Of a DNA stretch of 64,000 nt, positions 47,204-56,680 are shown piece by piece. The notes below the pieces were generated by a model. That model had not been told where the DNA came from. It saw only the letters and a program-made list of their open reading frames with translations, and did not search any database. Both the position numbers and the translations under genes were made by a program. This DNA is from Anaerocolumna sedimenticola (GTDB lineage: Bacteria; Bacillota; Clostridia; Lachnospirales; Lachnospiraceae), in contig NZ_CP048000.1 of assembly GCF_009931695.1 (NCBI RefSeq), positions 372,001 to 436,000 on the forward strand, written 5' to 3'. Each line of letters starts with the position of its first letter. Position 1 is the first letter of the stretch.

Positions 47204-47232
47204 ATTATACATTACCATAACGAATTTTTCAA
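47204..47232 (-). promoter_or_regulatory. 6S RNA promoter
   Basis: TTGAAA (47227-47232), 17 bases, TATAAT (47204-47209) on the minus strand, about 7 bases before the inferred RNA 5' end. Confidence 0.7.
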
Positions 47233-47254
47233 GTTTTTTGTGACATAATTAGTC

Positions 47255-48740
47255 CTAAATGTTTAACTCTTCTACATATTCTTCCAAGCATTGGAAAGTA
47301 AAAACAAATTCCGTGCCGATACCCAAGGTACTGGAAACTTCTATATTGCCACCGTGTTTTGTTGCTATTTGTCTGGCTATTGCAAGTCCAAGGCCGGAAC
47401 CTTGTTCATTTGTTTTAATTTTGATTTGTAAAATTTGTCGAATATACTTGGTAAATCTTCTTTCGAAATTCCAATGCCCTCATCTCTTATTGATATTTTT
47501 AGTTTGTCCAACTTAGATAATTTTATGTGTATGGTAGAATTTTCATTTGAAAACTTAATGGCATTATCTAAAATGATAAGAAACATCTGTCTTAGACGGT
47601 CATAATCACCCATCATCATATAAAACGGTTGATCCTTAACAATTTCTGTTTGAATATTTTTTTCTTCACTGATGGCGTGTATGCTTCGAATTAGTTCATC
47701 GAAAACCTGTAGTATGTTAACAGGTTCTTTTTCAACAACAAAATCAGGATTTTGCATTTTAGATAATAACAGCAGATCTCCAACTAACCGCTCCATACCT
47801 TTACATTCAGACAGCATTCTTAAATAGTATTGCTTTACCTTTTCCTCATCCGTAATAACCCCGTCCACCAGGGTTTCCGTATAAGCCCTGATAACGGTTA
47901 TAGGGGTTCTGAGTTCATGGGATACATTGGCAAAGAAATCGATTCGGGCCTGTTCCCTGTTCTGGCGCTCAATTTCATTTTCTTTTAATTCCTCAGCCAG
48001 AATATCAATGGTTCTGGCTAAATCTCCGATTTCATCTTTCCGTTTAATATTTGTCTTGCTGTCATATTTACCGTCTGCTAATTCTAGTGCCGTATTTCTC
48101 ATTTTAGATATGGGGGTTGAGAGGCCTTTTGCAAAAACAATCGCAATGATAAAGGATATAAAAAGAGCAACTCCAACACTTAAGAAAATCAAATACATAC
48201 TGCTTCGTATAATTTCTTCCTGATCCTTTATCTCAGAGCGGAGGAAGATAGCCCCAACAATTTCTCCATTAATAGTAACCGGCATACCAAGTATGGCAGA
48301 TTCACCGCCTAACTCTTCATAATATCCGTTGGCATACATGACCTGATTATGGAATGCGGATTCTATGACATCGATACAATCCTGTGATAGTTTTACATCA
48401 TCTAAATCTACATTTTCAAGGTTTTTGTTCAGGGGTGAACCGCATTGGGATTGGATATTGTCCAGATATCCGGAGTATCCGGATCCAATTTTCCTAATGT
48501 ATCCAAATCTTCTATATAATTATCCTCTTCGCCATTTATAATAAATTCAGATAATTGTCCTGCTATGCTGGTAGCCTGGTTTTGCAGCTTGTATTTATAA
48601 TTATCCATGGTTTTCGTCTTATATAAATTCATAAATATAAGACCAACCAACACGGCTAATACCGTTAACATAATTGCATAATTTATGTACACTTTTAAAA
48701 AGAGCCGGCTTCTTGACCTGACCTTATTCTTCTTATCCAT
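47255..48740 (-). pseudogene. Sensor histidine kinase with two frameshifts
   Basis: Three consecutive frames rebuild one kinase of about 490 residues: TM1 (YAIMLTVLAVLVGLIFMN) and a sensor domain; TM2 (MYLIFLSVGVALFISFIIAIV), HAMP and HisKA with ANVSHELRTPITVIRAYTE; then the HATPase end with GSGLGLAIARQIATKHGG. The first break is at a run of four C near 48429, the second at a run of four A near 47421; one extra base in each restores the frame. It pairs with the response regulator gene just upstream. The stimulus is unknown. Sequencing error or early decay. Confidence 0.85.
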
Positions 48741-48886
48741 TTTACACCTATGACATTCCACAACACTTGATGTGATATTCTGTATCCAAAATAAAAAGGG
48801 GGGGTATGCAAAATCTTGTGTATGATAACAATACACAGATTTTGTGCTGTTTTACAGCAATCCCAAACTCCCTTTCTGATTATTAT

Positions 48887-49579
48887 TTACTCAGCAATCT
48901 CGAATTTATAGCCAACACCCCAGATTGTCTTAATATTCCAGTCAGGATGTTCCACTGCATCTAATTTTGCCCTGAGGCGTTTAATATGTGAATCTACTGT
49001 ACGGCTGTCACCAAAATAATCAAAACCCCACAAACTGTCTAATAAATTATCCCTGGTAAAAACTTTGTTCGGATTTTTTGCTAAAGTCCACATGGTCTCA
49101 ATCTCTTTTTTGGTTAATGACATTTTTTTACCGTTTATATGTAAGGTATATTCATCTAAATTAATTATCATATCACATAAGCTTATTATATTACCGGACT
49201 TTAAATCTTTTTCTGTCCGGGTCATTCTCCTGAGAACCGCCCTGATACGGGCCATTACTTCACTTGGACTGAATGGTTTTACAATATAATCGTCTGCTCC
49301 TATATCCAGTCCCATAATTCGCTCAAAATCTTCTCCCCTGGCTGTAATTAAAATAACCGGCACATTTGATTTTGCCCGAATCTTACGGCATACCTCGTAA
49401 CCATCTTCTTTTGGCATCATAACATCAAGTAACACGGCAGCCGGATTATAATGTTCGAATAAACGAAATGCTTCTTCCCCGTCATAAGCAATGATTGGCT
49501 CTAATCCTTCTTTTTTGGAATAGGTAGATAATACATCAGTGATATCATGATTGTCATCGGCAATTAAAATATATTGCAT
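48887..49579 (-). CDS. OmpR/PhoB-family response regulator
   Basis: 230 residues. A receiver domain with acidic pocket ADDNHD near residue 7, the phosphoacceptor Asp in VLLDVMMPKEDG near 52, and Lys in IVKPFSPSEV near 103, followed by a winged-helix DNA-binding domain (LTKKEIETMWTLAKNPNKVF, SRTVDSHIKRLRAKL). Partner of the frameshifted kinase 146 bp downstream; a hairpin of 14-bp arms and a run of seven C lie between them. GGAGG precedes the ATG. Confidence 0.95.
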   Translation of the reverse strand: MQYILIADDNHDITDVLSTYSKKEGLEPIIAYDGEEAFRLFEHYNPAAVLLDVMMPKEDGYEVCRKIRAKSNVPVILITARGEDFERIMGLDIGADDYIVKPFSPSEVMARIRAVLRRMTRTEKDLKSGNIISLCDMIINLDEYTLHINGKKMSLTKKEIETMWTLAKNPNKVFTRDNLLDSLWGFDYFGDSRTVDSHIKRLRAKLDAVEHPDWNIKTIWGVGYKFEIAE

Positions 49580-49883
49580 GGTGTTTTCCTCCGATTAATT
49601 TAAAACATTTTAAATATTTATAATATTACAATTAAGTTTTGTATATTTTTGTATTCTTAAATATTATAGCCTATAAGTCTGGTTAAAAACAAGAGTAAAT
49701 GGAACAATATATATTAAAATTCTCCTTTAATTCTTAAGTTTTTTTTAAGATTTTGCCACGTTTCTGACAAAAACTAGTATTATAGTAATTTTATGATAGG
49801 TGAGTGTGAAAAATTCTTTTTTTACTATTATGTTTGCATTTGCAAACAACCTGGGGAAGAATGAAATTTTGGAGGACAAAGCC

Positions 49884-50528
49884 ATGAAACAATTTTTATT
49901 TAAAAAGTGTCTGTTGGCACTGGGCTTGTATTTATTCTTCACTGTAATCATACCAGTTCCTATTGCCGGTAATAGTATAATTGCGAAAGCATCCACGGTT
50001 GATGAGGATCAAAATGCAATTAAGCTCAATGTAAGCAGTAAATCAATTGTAAAAGATACCACATATGCTCTGAAAATATATAATATTTTGGACAGCCATA
50101 AGGTATCATACAAATCCGATTCTGCTTCCATCGCTACTGTAGATGATAAGGGTACTATTACTGCTGTAGATTTCGGAAAGGCAATCATTACCGTAACTGT
50201 CAAGGACGGCCTAAAAACTATTGCTACATTAGAATGTGAAGTAACGGTAGGTCCTCCGGCAATCAGCGTTATATTGACCAAATCTGAAGTTACCATGACA
50301 GTTGGAAGTAAAACTTCCTTAACTGCAATTTTAAAACCAAATAATACTGTGGAAGAAGCAAAATTCTCAAGCAATAACCCGGAAGTAGCCAGTGTTAGTG
50401 CTGGAGGCAGAATTACAGCTAAAAAAGCTGGTTCCACGTATATATTTGCTTCAATCGGTAACGGTAAATATGATATGTGTAAAGTAACAGTAGTAGAAGA
50501 AGATGTTGATACAGGTATTGCAAATTAA
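49884..50528 (+). CDS. Secreted protein with two BIG2 Ig-like domains
   Basis: About 214 residues. A signal peptide (KKCLLALGLYLFFTVIIPVP, cleavage likely near AKAS), then two bacterial Ig-like (BIG_2) repeats: residues 45-120 with SASIATVDDKGTITAVDFGK, and 125-205 with NPEVASVSAGGRITAKKAGS. Such domains occur in cell-surface adhesins. No sortase or lipobox motif was seen, so it may be released. The ATG at 49884 is chosen because GGAGG sits eight bases upstream. Divergent from the response regulator gene. Confidence 0.85.
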   Translation: MKQFLFKKCLLALGLYLFFTVIIPVPIAGNSIIAKASTVDEDQNAIKLNVSSKSIVKDTTYALKIYNILDSHKVSYKSDSASIATVDDKGTITAVDFGKAIITVTVKDGLKTIATLECEVTVGPPAISVILTKSEVTMTVGSKTSLTAILKPNNTVEEAKFSSNNPEVASVSAGGRITAKKAGSTYIFASIGNGKYDMCKVTVVEEDVDTGIAN

Positions 50529-50540
50529 TCAGGGATTTAT

Positions 50541-50572
50541 AAAGACTGCCAAATAATATTCTGGTAGTCTTT
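50541..50572 (+). terminator. Terminator of the BIG2 gene
   Basis: AAAGACTGCC and GGTAGTCTTT (one G-U) form a 10-bp stem with 12-base loop, followed by ATAATTTTTTC. Confidence 0.75.
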
Positions 50573-50637
50573 ATAATTTTTTCAGTTCCTTGAATTTCTT
50601 CTCTTATTATACTTTTCCTCTTATCCTTTTATAGCTT

Positions 50638-52233
50638 TTAACTTTCGATTTCGAATCCGGCAAAACCGATACTACCTTTTGTCCCTGTTATATCCTCTTG
50701 TTTATTTTCTTGTGTATCTTCTTGTATAGTATTTTCCTGTATATTTTCCTGCACGTTTTCTAATATATCCACATTTGCACTCTCTAAAGCTCCCTTAAGA
50801 ACAATACCTCCTGTATCGCTTTCATCCCCGTAAGCCGGCTGTTTCATGTATTTTGATTTAATTGCATCCATGAAATTAAATCCGGTCAGTGCTTCGATGG
50901 TTTCCGGAAGTTTACCGACAATATCCGTTACATATCCGGAAACTTTAGCCGCACCTTTTAAGGAACCGTCCGTCCCTCCCCCATTATCAATAATTACTAT
51001 CTTTTCTGTCTTTGATAATGGTTCTGCAATAGCTGTAGCGATTTCCGGCAGTTTTTCGATTATCATCTGAGTTACGGCTGCATTATTATACTGTTTGTAT
51101 GCTTCCGCCTTTTTCTCCATGGTTTCCGCTTCCGCACTACCCTTTGCAAGAATTGCTTTCGCTTCCGCTTCACCTTTAATTCGTATTGCCTCCGCTTCTG
51201 CTTCCGCTTTTACTTTAATTGCCATACTGTAAGCTTCGGCCTCTTTTAATTCGGAATATTTCCGGGCATCTGCCTGCTTGCTTATTTTATACATATCCGC
51301 ATCTGCCTGCTTATTTACCGTTGCAAGGAGTTCTTTTTCCCGTCTGTATGCCTCTTTTTCCTGAATCTCCGTTTCTTTTTCCTTTTTCGTTAATTCTACC
51401 AGCATAGCAGTTTCCGTAACTTCTTTTGTAACTTTATTTTTCTCTATTTCATAAGCGGCGTCTGCTCTAGCCTTAGCTGTTTCCTGCTCTTCACGGTAGG
51501 CCTGGATTTTTAATTCTTTTTCTTTATTCGCTTCCGCAACATGGGTTCCTGCCACGATTTTAGCTTCTTCACCAAGTCTTTCTGCTTCGGATACCTTAAT
51601 TTTTGTTTCTCTTAAAGCTTCGGCTTCTGCAATCGCCGCATTCTTTTTTACCTCTGCAATTCTAGGCACACCCAAAGCTTCCAAATACCCGTTTTTATCG
51701 GATATGTCTCGAATCGTGAAAGCTTTTAATTCCAGACCCATACTTGCTAACCCTACTGCTGCTACCTCCTGTACCTGGGATGCAAATTTCTCACGGTCTT
51801 TATATATCTCTTCCACAGTCATTTTGGATATAATCTCTCGTAATTTACCCTCTAAGACGTCTTTTGCAGTATCTTTAATAATTTCAATCGTCTGCTGCTC
51901 TTTACCCGTATTAAACTGCTCTACGGCACTTAAAATACTCTCCTTATCGCTTTTTACCTTAATAACAGCAACACCGTCGGCTCGGATATCAACACCCTGT
52001 TCCGTCCTTGCTCCCTCGGTCCTTATCTCAATCTTCATGTTTTCTAATGAGATCTTATCCGAACGCTCCAATAACGGTATTACAAAACCACCGCCGCCGG
52101 ATATGACTCTCTTCTTAAGACCGGTTACCACAACAGCTTTATCCTGGGGAACCCTTTTCCACATTGCCGTAATCAGCAATAATATTAAGATGATTCCTCC
52201 GGCGATAAAACCGGCAATAAATATTGCTTCCAT
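50638..52233 (-). CDS. floT: Flotillin-like SPFH protein (FloT/YuaG)
   Basis: 531 residues. A hydrophobic N-terminal hairpin (residues 4-24), an SPFH/band 7 domain (about 28-200: VPQDKAVVVTGLKKRVISGGGG), then a long Glu/Ala/Lys coiled coil with EAEA repeats (200-395), and a Gln/Glu-rich tail with repeated QEN/QED. Flotillins scaffold functional membrane microdomains. Its partner NfeD-like gene lies 38 bp upstream, the yuaF-yuaG arrangement of Bacillus. Length and layout are typical. Confidence 0.93.
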   Translation of the reverse strand: MEAIFIAGFIAGGIILILLLITAMWKRVPQDKAVVVTGLKKRVISGGGGFVIPLLERSDKISLENMKIEIRTEGARTEQGVDIRADGVAVIKVKSDKESILSAVEQFNTGKEQQTIEIIKDTAKDVLEGKLREIISKMTVEEIYKDREKFASQVQEVAAVGLASMGLELKAFTIRDISDKNGYLEALGVPRIAEVKKNAAIAEAEALRETKIKVSEAERLGEEAKIVAGTHVAEANKEKELKIQAYREEQETAKARADAAYEIEKNKVTKEVTETAMLVELTKKEKETEIQEKEAYRREKELLATVNKQADADMYKISKQADARKYSELKEAEAYSMAIKVKAEAEAEAIRIKGEAEAKAILAKGSAEAETMEKKAEAYKQYNNAAVTQMIIEKLPEIATAIAEPLSKTEKIVIIDNGGGTDGSLKGAAKVSGYVTDIVGKLPETIEALTGFNFMDAIKSKYMKQPAYGDESDTGGIVLKGALESANVDILENVQENIQENTIQEDTQENKQEDITGTKGSIGFAGFEIES

Positions 52234-52271
52234 AATACTTCCTCCTAAAATTTATTTATATCCTACGAGAT

Positions 52272-52829
52272 TTAAATCTGCGTACCGATATCATCCAAAC
52301 TGGCTACGTAAAATACATAGTCTTCTATCCAACAGATTGCAACATCTTTTCCTGCTTTAATCTGACCTCCGTTGGTTGATTTAGCAGGTGAGGTAAAACT
52401 GTTTCCATTAATAACATATCTTATTTCACCAAATCCATCGGAATAAATGGATTCTGTCACAGTTGCTTTTAATCCCACTAAATCTTCTATGTTAGGAGCA
52501 CTGGTATTTTGTGCTTTTTTTAACGGTGCAAGCACTAATTTATGCACCGAAAGACTTACAAATATACCGGCAATACATGATAACAAGAGAATAACGAATT
52601 TGGGGAAATTTAAATTAATATCTAGCAATATCCACCCAATCCCGCCAAAAACCAAAAAAAAGGCTTCCAGTAATATTGGGCTGGCCGGTATTAACAAGGT
52701 ATTCCCAAATAAATGAAAGTCCAGATCGAATCCATCCAAACCGATAATATCAAAAATACTTCCCAGCAAAAAGGAAATAATAATTAAACCAATACTTGTA
52801 AAGAAACATACCTGAAAAGCTAACAACAT
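52272..52829 (-). CDS. NfeD-like membrane protein (YuaF type)
   Basis: 185 residues. Three to four hydrophobic segments (residues 2-25, 45-75 and 77-97) and a C-terminal OB-fold: LVGLKATVTESIYSDGFGEIRY, then KAGKDVAICWIEDY. Members pair with flotillins and affect membrane order. The ATG at 52829 follows AAAGGAG by eight bases; thirteen earlier in-frame codons include this ribosome site and are not translated. First gene of the pair with floT. A complete MITE copy lies directly upstream. Confidence 0.88.
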   Translation of the reverse strand: MLLAFQVCFFTSIGLIIISFLLGSIFDIIGLDGFDLDFHLFGNTLLIPASPILLEAFFLVFGGIGWILLDINLNFPKFVILLLSCIAGIFVSLSVHKLVLAPLKKAQNTSAPNIEDLVGLKATVTESIYSDGFGEIRYVINGNSFTSPAKSTNGGQIKAGKDVAICWIEDYVFYVASLDDIGTQI

Positions 52830-52862
52830 TACGTTCTCTCCTTTCATTTCTTTCTTACTTAT

Positions 52863-53011
52863 AGGCAATTGCGAAACTATATAGTTTTTTGAATATACCG
52901 TACAATTGATACGAATTTCAGAGCTTCAGCTGCCCTATGGGCAAAATTCAGCTCTGAAATTGTATTAATTGCATGGTATATAGATACAATATGTGAGTTT
53001 CGCAATTACCT
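52863..53011. repeat. MITE-like element, best-preserved copy
   Basis: A 149-bp copy. Ends AGGCAATTGCGAAACT and AGTTTCGCAATTACCT are near-perfect inverted repeats; the interior has a second inverted repeat, ATTTCAGAGCT / AGCTCTGAAAT. It is flanked by TTTCTTACTTAT at 52851-52862 and 53014-53025, a 12-bp target duplication. It lies between nfeD and csp. Confidence 0.88.
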
Positions 53012-53177
53012 ATTTTCTTACTTATATCTATCATATGTCTCCCAGATTAAACCAGCCTTACATGCAAATTAAAATTTCATTAAAAATAAGATCCTGATAT
53101 GGAACTATTTGTTATGAAATAAGACATTTATACCAAAAAATATCAGTAAATTTGGGCATTTGTATTTGCTCCAAAGA

Positions 53178-53206
53178 TTGACATTTAATACCTTTTGTGG
53201 TAAATT
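53178..53206 (+). promoter_or_regulatory. Cold-shock gene promoter
   Basis: TTGACA (53178-53183), 17 bases, TAAATT (53201-53206), about 60 bases before the csp ATG. The leader may hold cold-responsive structure, as in other csp genes (inference). Confidence 0.6.
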
Positions 53207-53273
53207 AAGTCTATCATTACTAATAATGGTATTTAACATAATTCAATTTTTTAAAAGCACTAGGAGGCAATTT

Positions 53274-53474
53274 ATGAAGAAGGGTACAGTAAAATGGTTT
53301 AATGCTAAAAAGGGGTTTGGTTTCCTATCAGACGAAGAGGGCAACGATGTATTCGTGCATTTCTCAGCACTCAATATGGATGGCTTCAAAGTTCTGGAAG
53401 AAGGACAGGAAGTTCAATTCGAAGTTGTTAACGGAGAAAAAGGACCTCAGGCTGCTAATGTAACAAAGCTTTAA
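53274..53474 (+). CDS. Cold-shock protein (CspA family)
   Basis: 66 residues, the normal length. Both RNA-binding motifs are intact: KGFGFL near residue 15 (RNP1) and VFVHFSAL near 26 (RNP2), after the family opening [11 protein letters not shown]. Single-stranded nucleic acid chaperone. The ATG at 53274 is preceded by AGGAGG; upstream in-frame codons belong to the leader. Monocistronic with a strong terminator. Confidence 0.97.
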   Translation: MKKGTVKWFNAKKGFGFLSDEEGNDVFVHFSALNMDGFKVLEEGQEVQFEVVNGEKGPQAANVTKL

Positions 53475-53587
53475 TTAAGCTTAAGAAGTAAGTTATAATC
53501 AAGAGCTATACGTAATAAATAATAAACATGTTAATGAATTTAAATTAATTAATCATATATATGGATTTATACGTAAAGGTTATAACG

Positions 53588-53627
53588 AAAAGAGGATGTC
53601 TTAAGGCATATGCCAGACATCCTCTTT
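53588..53627. terminator. Terminator between csp and purH
   Basis: AAAAGAGGATGTCT and AGACATCCTCTTTT, a 14-bp perfect stem with 12-base loop; T run on the plus strand, A run before it allows use by the convergent purH as well. Confidence 0.85.
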
Positions 53628-53729
53628 TTTGTCTTTTTATTCTTGGTAAATGCGCATGACAATCTAAAGTAATTAGTCACTGCAACGGCTCAGAGCCAGA
53701 GTCCGGTAAGCCAGACTCTTTTTGTATCA

Positions 53730-55283
53730 TTAATGTTTAAAATGTCTCATTCCGGTGAATACCATTGCAATGCCGTATTCGTTACATTTTTTAATGGAAT
53801 CCTCATCACGGATGGAGCCGCCGGGTTGGATAATGGCTGTGATGCCAGCCTGGTGTGCTGCTTCCACACTGTCATCAAAAGGAAAATATGCATCCGATGC
53901 CAATACTGCACCTTTCGTTGCATCTTCATTAATTAATTCTGCAGCATGCTCAATACACTGTTTTGTAGACCATACACGGTTAACCTGACCCGGCCCGATT
54001 CCCACTGTTTGCTTATCTTTTGCAAGGGCAATACCGTTAGATTTTACAAATTTAACCACTCTCCAGGCAAATAACATATCTTCCATTTCTTTATCGGTTG
54101 GTTTACGGTCGGTTACTACTTTTAATTCCTCTTCTATTAATAATTTACTGTCAATCGTCTGAACGATTAAACCTCCGTTAACTTTCTTTAAATCATAGGC
54201 ATGTTCCTCCTGCGGAACATCAATATCTCGTAATTCCAGTACTCTGACGTTTTTCTTAGTCTGTAATAATTCAAGGGCAGCTTTGTCATAAGCGGGAGCC
54301 ACAATTACTTCCAGAAAGACTTTTTTCATTTCTTCGGCTAACTCTAAGGTAACCTCTCTGTTAATTACCACGATACCGCCATAGATGGATACTTTATCTG
54401 CTTCAAAGGCTTTCGTCCAGGCATCTAATATATTATCCGCACTGCCGACACCGCAGGGATTACCATGCTTGCAGGCAACTACCGTAGGTTCTGTGAATTC
54501 TTTCAATAATTCCAGAGCACCATTGGTATCATTAATATTATTAAAAGACAATTCTTTCCCATTTAATTGTACTGCGTCCGTGATAGAACCTTTTTTCTTA
54601 CCGATTTCCCTGTAAAATGCAGCTTTTTGATGAGGATTTTCACCATACCTCATATCCTGCACTTTTTCATAGGTTAAGGTCAGGGTATCAGGAAGTTCAT
54701 GGTCATTTCTTTGATTTTTTAAATAATCAGCAATCATGGTATCATAATTAGATGTATGCATAAATACTTTCTGCATCAGATAAAATTTGGTGTCCAGGGA
54801 GACTTCTCCTTTTACTTTTAACTGCTCTAATACTTCTTTATAATCATCCGGATCAACAATGACCGTAACATCCTGATAGTTTTTTGCTGCGGAGCGAAGC
54901 ATGGTAGGACCGCCGATATCAATATTTTCAACCGCTTCTTCTCTGGTTACATTTTCTTTTAATATAGTTGCCTTAAAGGGATATAAATTAACCACAACCA
55001 TATCAATGGTTTCTATATTTAAATCTTTTAATTGTTTCATATGGTCCGGTTTACTTCTCATGGCAAGCAGACCTGCGTGAACAATTGGGTGCAGGGTTTT
55101 TACCCTTCCATCAAGACATTCGGGGAAACCGGTTAATTCGGATATTTCTATGGCAGCTACTCCGGCTTCCTTTAACTTGTTATAAGTGCCTCCTGTGGAA
55201 ATGATTTCGATACCAAGTAATACCAATTCCTTTGCAAATTCAACGATTCCAGTTTTGTCCGATACACTAATTAATGCTCTCAT
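53730..55283 (-). CDS. purH: Bifunctional AICAR transformylase / IMP cyclohydrolase
   Basis: 517 residues, full length. It does the last two steps to IMP. The N-terminal MGS-like cyclohydrolase begins [19 protein letters not shown], with STGGTYNKL near 35. The transformylase domain carries [13 protein letters not shown] near 200, [17 protein letters not shown] near 270 (the catalytic Lys-His), and [12 protein letters not shown] and GSIRDEDSI near the end. The ATG at 55283 is five bases after AAGGAGG. It is controlled by the ZTP riboswitch in its leader, and stands apart from purC, purF and purB. Confidence 0.97.
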   Translation of the reverse strand: MRALISVSDKTGIVEFAKELVLLGIEIISTGGTYNKLKEAGVAAIEISELTGFPECLDGRVKTLHPIVHAGLLAMRSKPDHMKQLKDLNIETIDMVVVNLYPFKATILKENVTREEAVENIDIGGPTMLRSAAKNYQDVTVIVDPDDYKEVLEQLKVKGEVSLDTKFYLMQKVFMHTSNYDTMIADYLKNQRNDHELPDTLTLTYEKVQDMRYGENPHQKAAFYREIGKKKGSITDAVQLNGKELSFNNINDTNGALELLKEFTEPTVVACKHGNPCGVGSADNILDAWTKAFEADKVSIYGGIVVINREVTLELAEEMKKVFLEVIVAPAYDKAALELLQTKKNVRVLELRDIDVPQEEHAYDLKKVNGGLIVQTIDSKLLIEEELKVVTDRKPTDKEMEDMLFAWRVVKFVKSNGIALAKDKQTVGIGPGQVNRVWSTKQCIEHAAELINEDATKGAVLASDAYFPFDDSVEAAHQAGITAIIQPGGSIRDEDSIKKCNEYGIAMVFTGMRHFKH

Positions 55284-55366
55284 GTTAACCTCCTTATAAA
55301 TCATGGGTTTCTTCTGAGAATGGGTTTTCTGATATGGTTTAAATTATTCCGATTCTCAAAATAAGT

Positions 55367-55503
55367 TAAAAAAAACGCCCGGGTAACCCAGCTGATCCCA
55401 TATATATCTAAATATATAAGGTTACTTTAGGCTGCCCAGGCGGTCGGCTGTTTTTATTATTTTGTACTCCCCGTGGGTTAATTCCCACTTTCCGCCAGTC
55501 ATA
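55367..55503 (-). promoter_or_regulatory. ZTP (pfl) riboswitch with terminator, controlling purH
   Basis: The aptamer runs 55503 to 55430 on the minus strand: ATGACTGGCG, then GTGGGAATTAACCCAC, GGGGAGT and, after a linker, CCGCCTGGGCAGCC, the conserved pseudoknot strand. The expression platform is visible: CGCCTGGG (55435-55442) can instead pair with CCCGGGCG (55376-55383), extended by GTAACC/GGTTAC, and eight T follow. Ligand (ZTP/ZMP, signalling low folate) would free the message, an ON switch, as known for this class. Confidence 0.92.
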
Positions 55504-55811
55504 CAAATTCTAATGATAGTTTACTATATATTATTTTAAATTACAATCCCCTTTACGCTTCTAATTCTTCATTTATGTTAATAAAAACCCATAAATCCAG
55601 CTTATAATTTAAGCCAATGGATATATTGGATGACTCCAAATGTCCGGTATATTTAATGTTACAGTTCAGCTTGAGGAACTGTTACTATTTAATCAACCTT
55701 GAAAAATCATGAATTGAATAAATATGTGTTATGATATATAATGATTATTATAATTATTGGTTACACTAGTGTAATATGGCAACTAACAGTACTTAAAATA
55801 AGGAGTCTTTT

Positions 55812-56483
55812 ATGAAAAGGTTTAAATTTACAGATATTCTAATAGGATTAGTATTTACTTTACTGTTCATATCCATCGGAGTTATAGCTGCCGTTAATTT
55901 CAGGTTTATTTATTATATGGATATATCCAATTTAAATATTGAAGCATCATCCGGGATCAGCAGAGATGTTATTCTTGAAAACTATGATGCTCTTATTGAT
56001 TATAATTCTCCTTTCTATAAAGGAGACCTTAAGTTTCCAACCCTGCCTGCATCTCCCTCCGGGCTTAAACATTTTTCTGAAGTTAAAAATATCTTTGTAT
56101 CCTTCTATTACATTGGTATCGTAACTTTAATTGCAGCGCTCATTATTATCGTTTATAAAAGAAAGAAAAAGGATTTCAGTTACCTGATGGTATCTTCCAT
56201 CACGGTTCTTGTTATTCCTGCCATAGTGGCAATAGGTTGTGCAATTAATTTTGATCAGGCTTTTATTATATTCCATAAAATATTCTTCCGAAATAACTAT
56301 TGGTTATTTGATCCTGCTACGGATCCGATTATAACCATATTGCCGGATACTTTTTTCTTACATGCGCTGATTGTAATTATAGCTTTTGTAGTACTGGGCA
56401 GTCTGATTCTGTTTCTGTTCTCCAGAAGAAAAAGAAGAGGCCGCTTTAGTTATGATTTCACGAATAATAATAGGTATTATTAA
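55812..56483 (+). CDS. DUF1461 integral membrane protein
   Basis: 223 residues. Four membrane helices: about 8-28, 98-120, 130-155 and 188-210. The first extracytoplasmic loop has the family-like LKFPTLPASPSGLKHFSEVK, comparable to the H-x-x-D-V-K segment of TIGR01906/DUF1461 proteins. Function unknown. The C-terminus is basic (RRKRRGR), likely cytoplasmic. RBS AAGGAG is eight bases upstream. A MITE copy follows the stop by five bases and may serve as its terminator. Confidence 0.8.
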   Translation: MKRFKFTDILIGLVFTLLFISIGVIAAVNFRFIYYMDISNLNIEASSGISRDVILENYDALIDYNSPFYKGDLKFPTLPASPSGLKHFSEVKNIFVSFYYIGIVTLIAALIIIVYKRKKKDFSYLMVSSITVLVIPAIVAIGCAINFDQAFIIFHKIFFRNNYWLFDPATDPIITILPDTFFLHALIVIIAFVVLGSLILFLFSRRKRRGRFSYDFTNNNRYY

Positions 56484-56487
56484 AATT

Positions 56488-56633
56488 AGGTAATCGCAAA
56501 ACTATATTGATTTCTATACCATACAATTCCTACGAATTCAGAGCTTCAGTTGCCTATAGGGCAAGATTCAGCTCTGAAATTGTAGGAATTAAAACGTTAT
56601 ATAAAAAATAGCAATTTTATCTTGCAATTACCT
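56488..56633. repeat. MITE-like element, copy without clear target duplication
   Basis: A 146-bp copy from AGGTAATCGC to TGCAATTACCT. Its core palindrome, CAGAGCTTCAGTTGC with GCAAGATTCAGCTCTG, is well kept. No matching flanking repeat was found, so it may be older or have lost one flank. It lies between the convergent DUF1461 and phoR genes. Confidence 0.82.
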
Positions 56634-56680
56634 GAATGCCATATTTCCTAGATAGTTAATTTATGAATTATGCAGCAACC

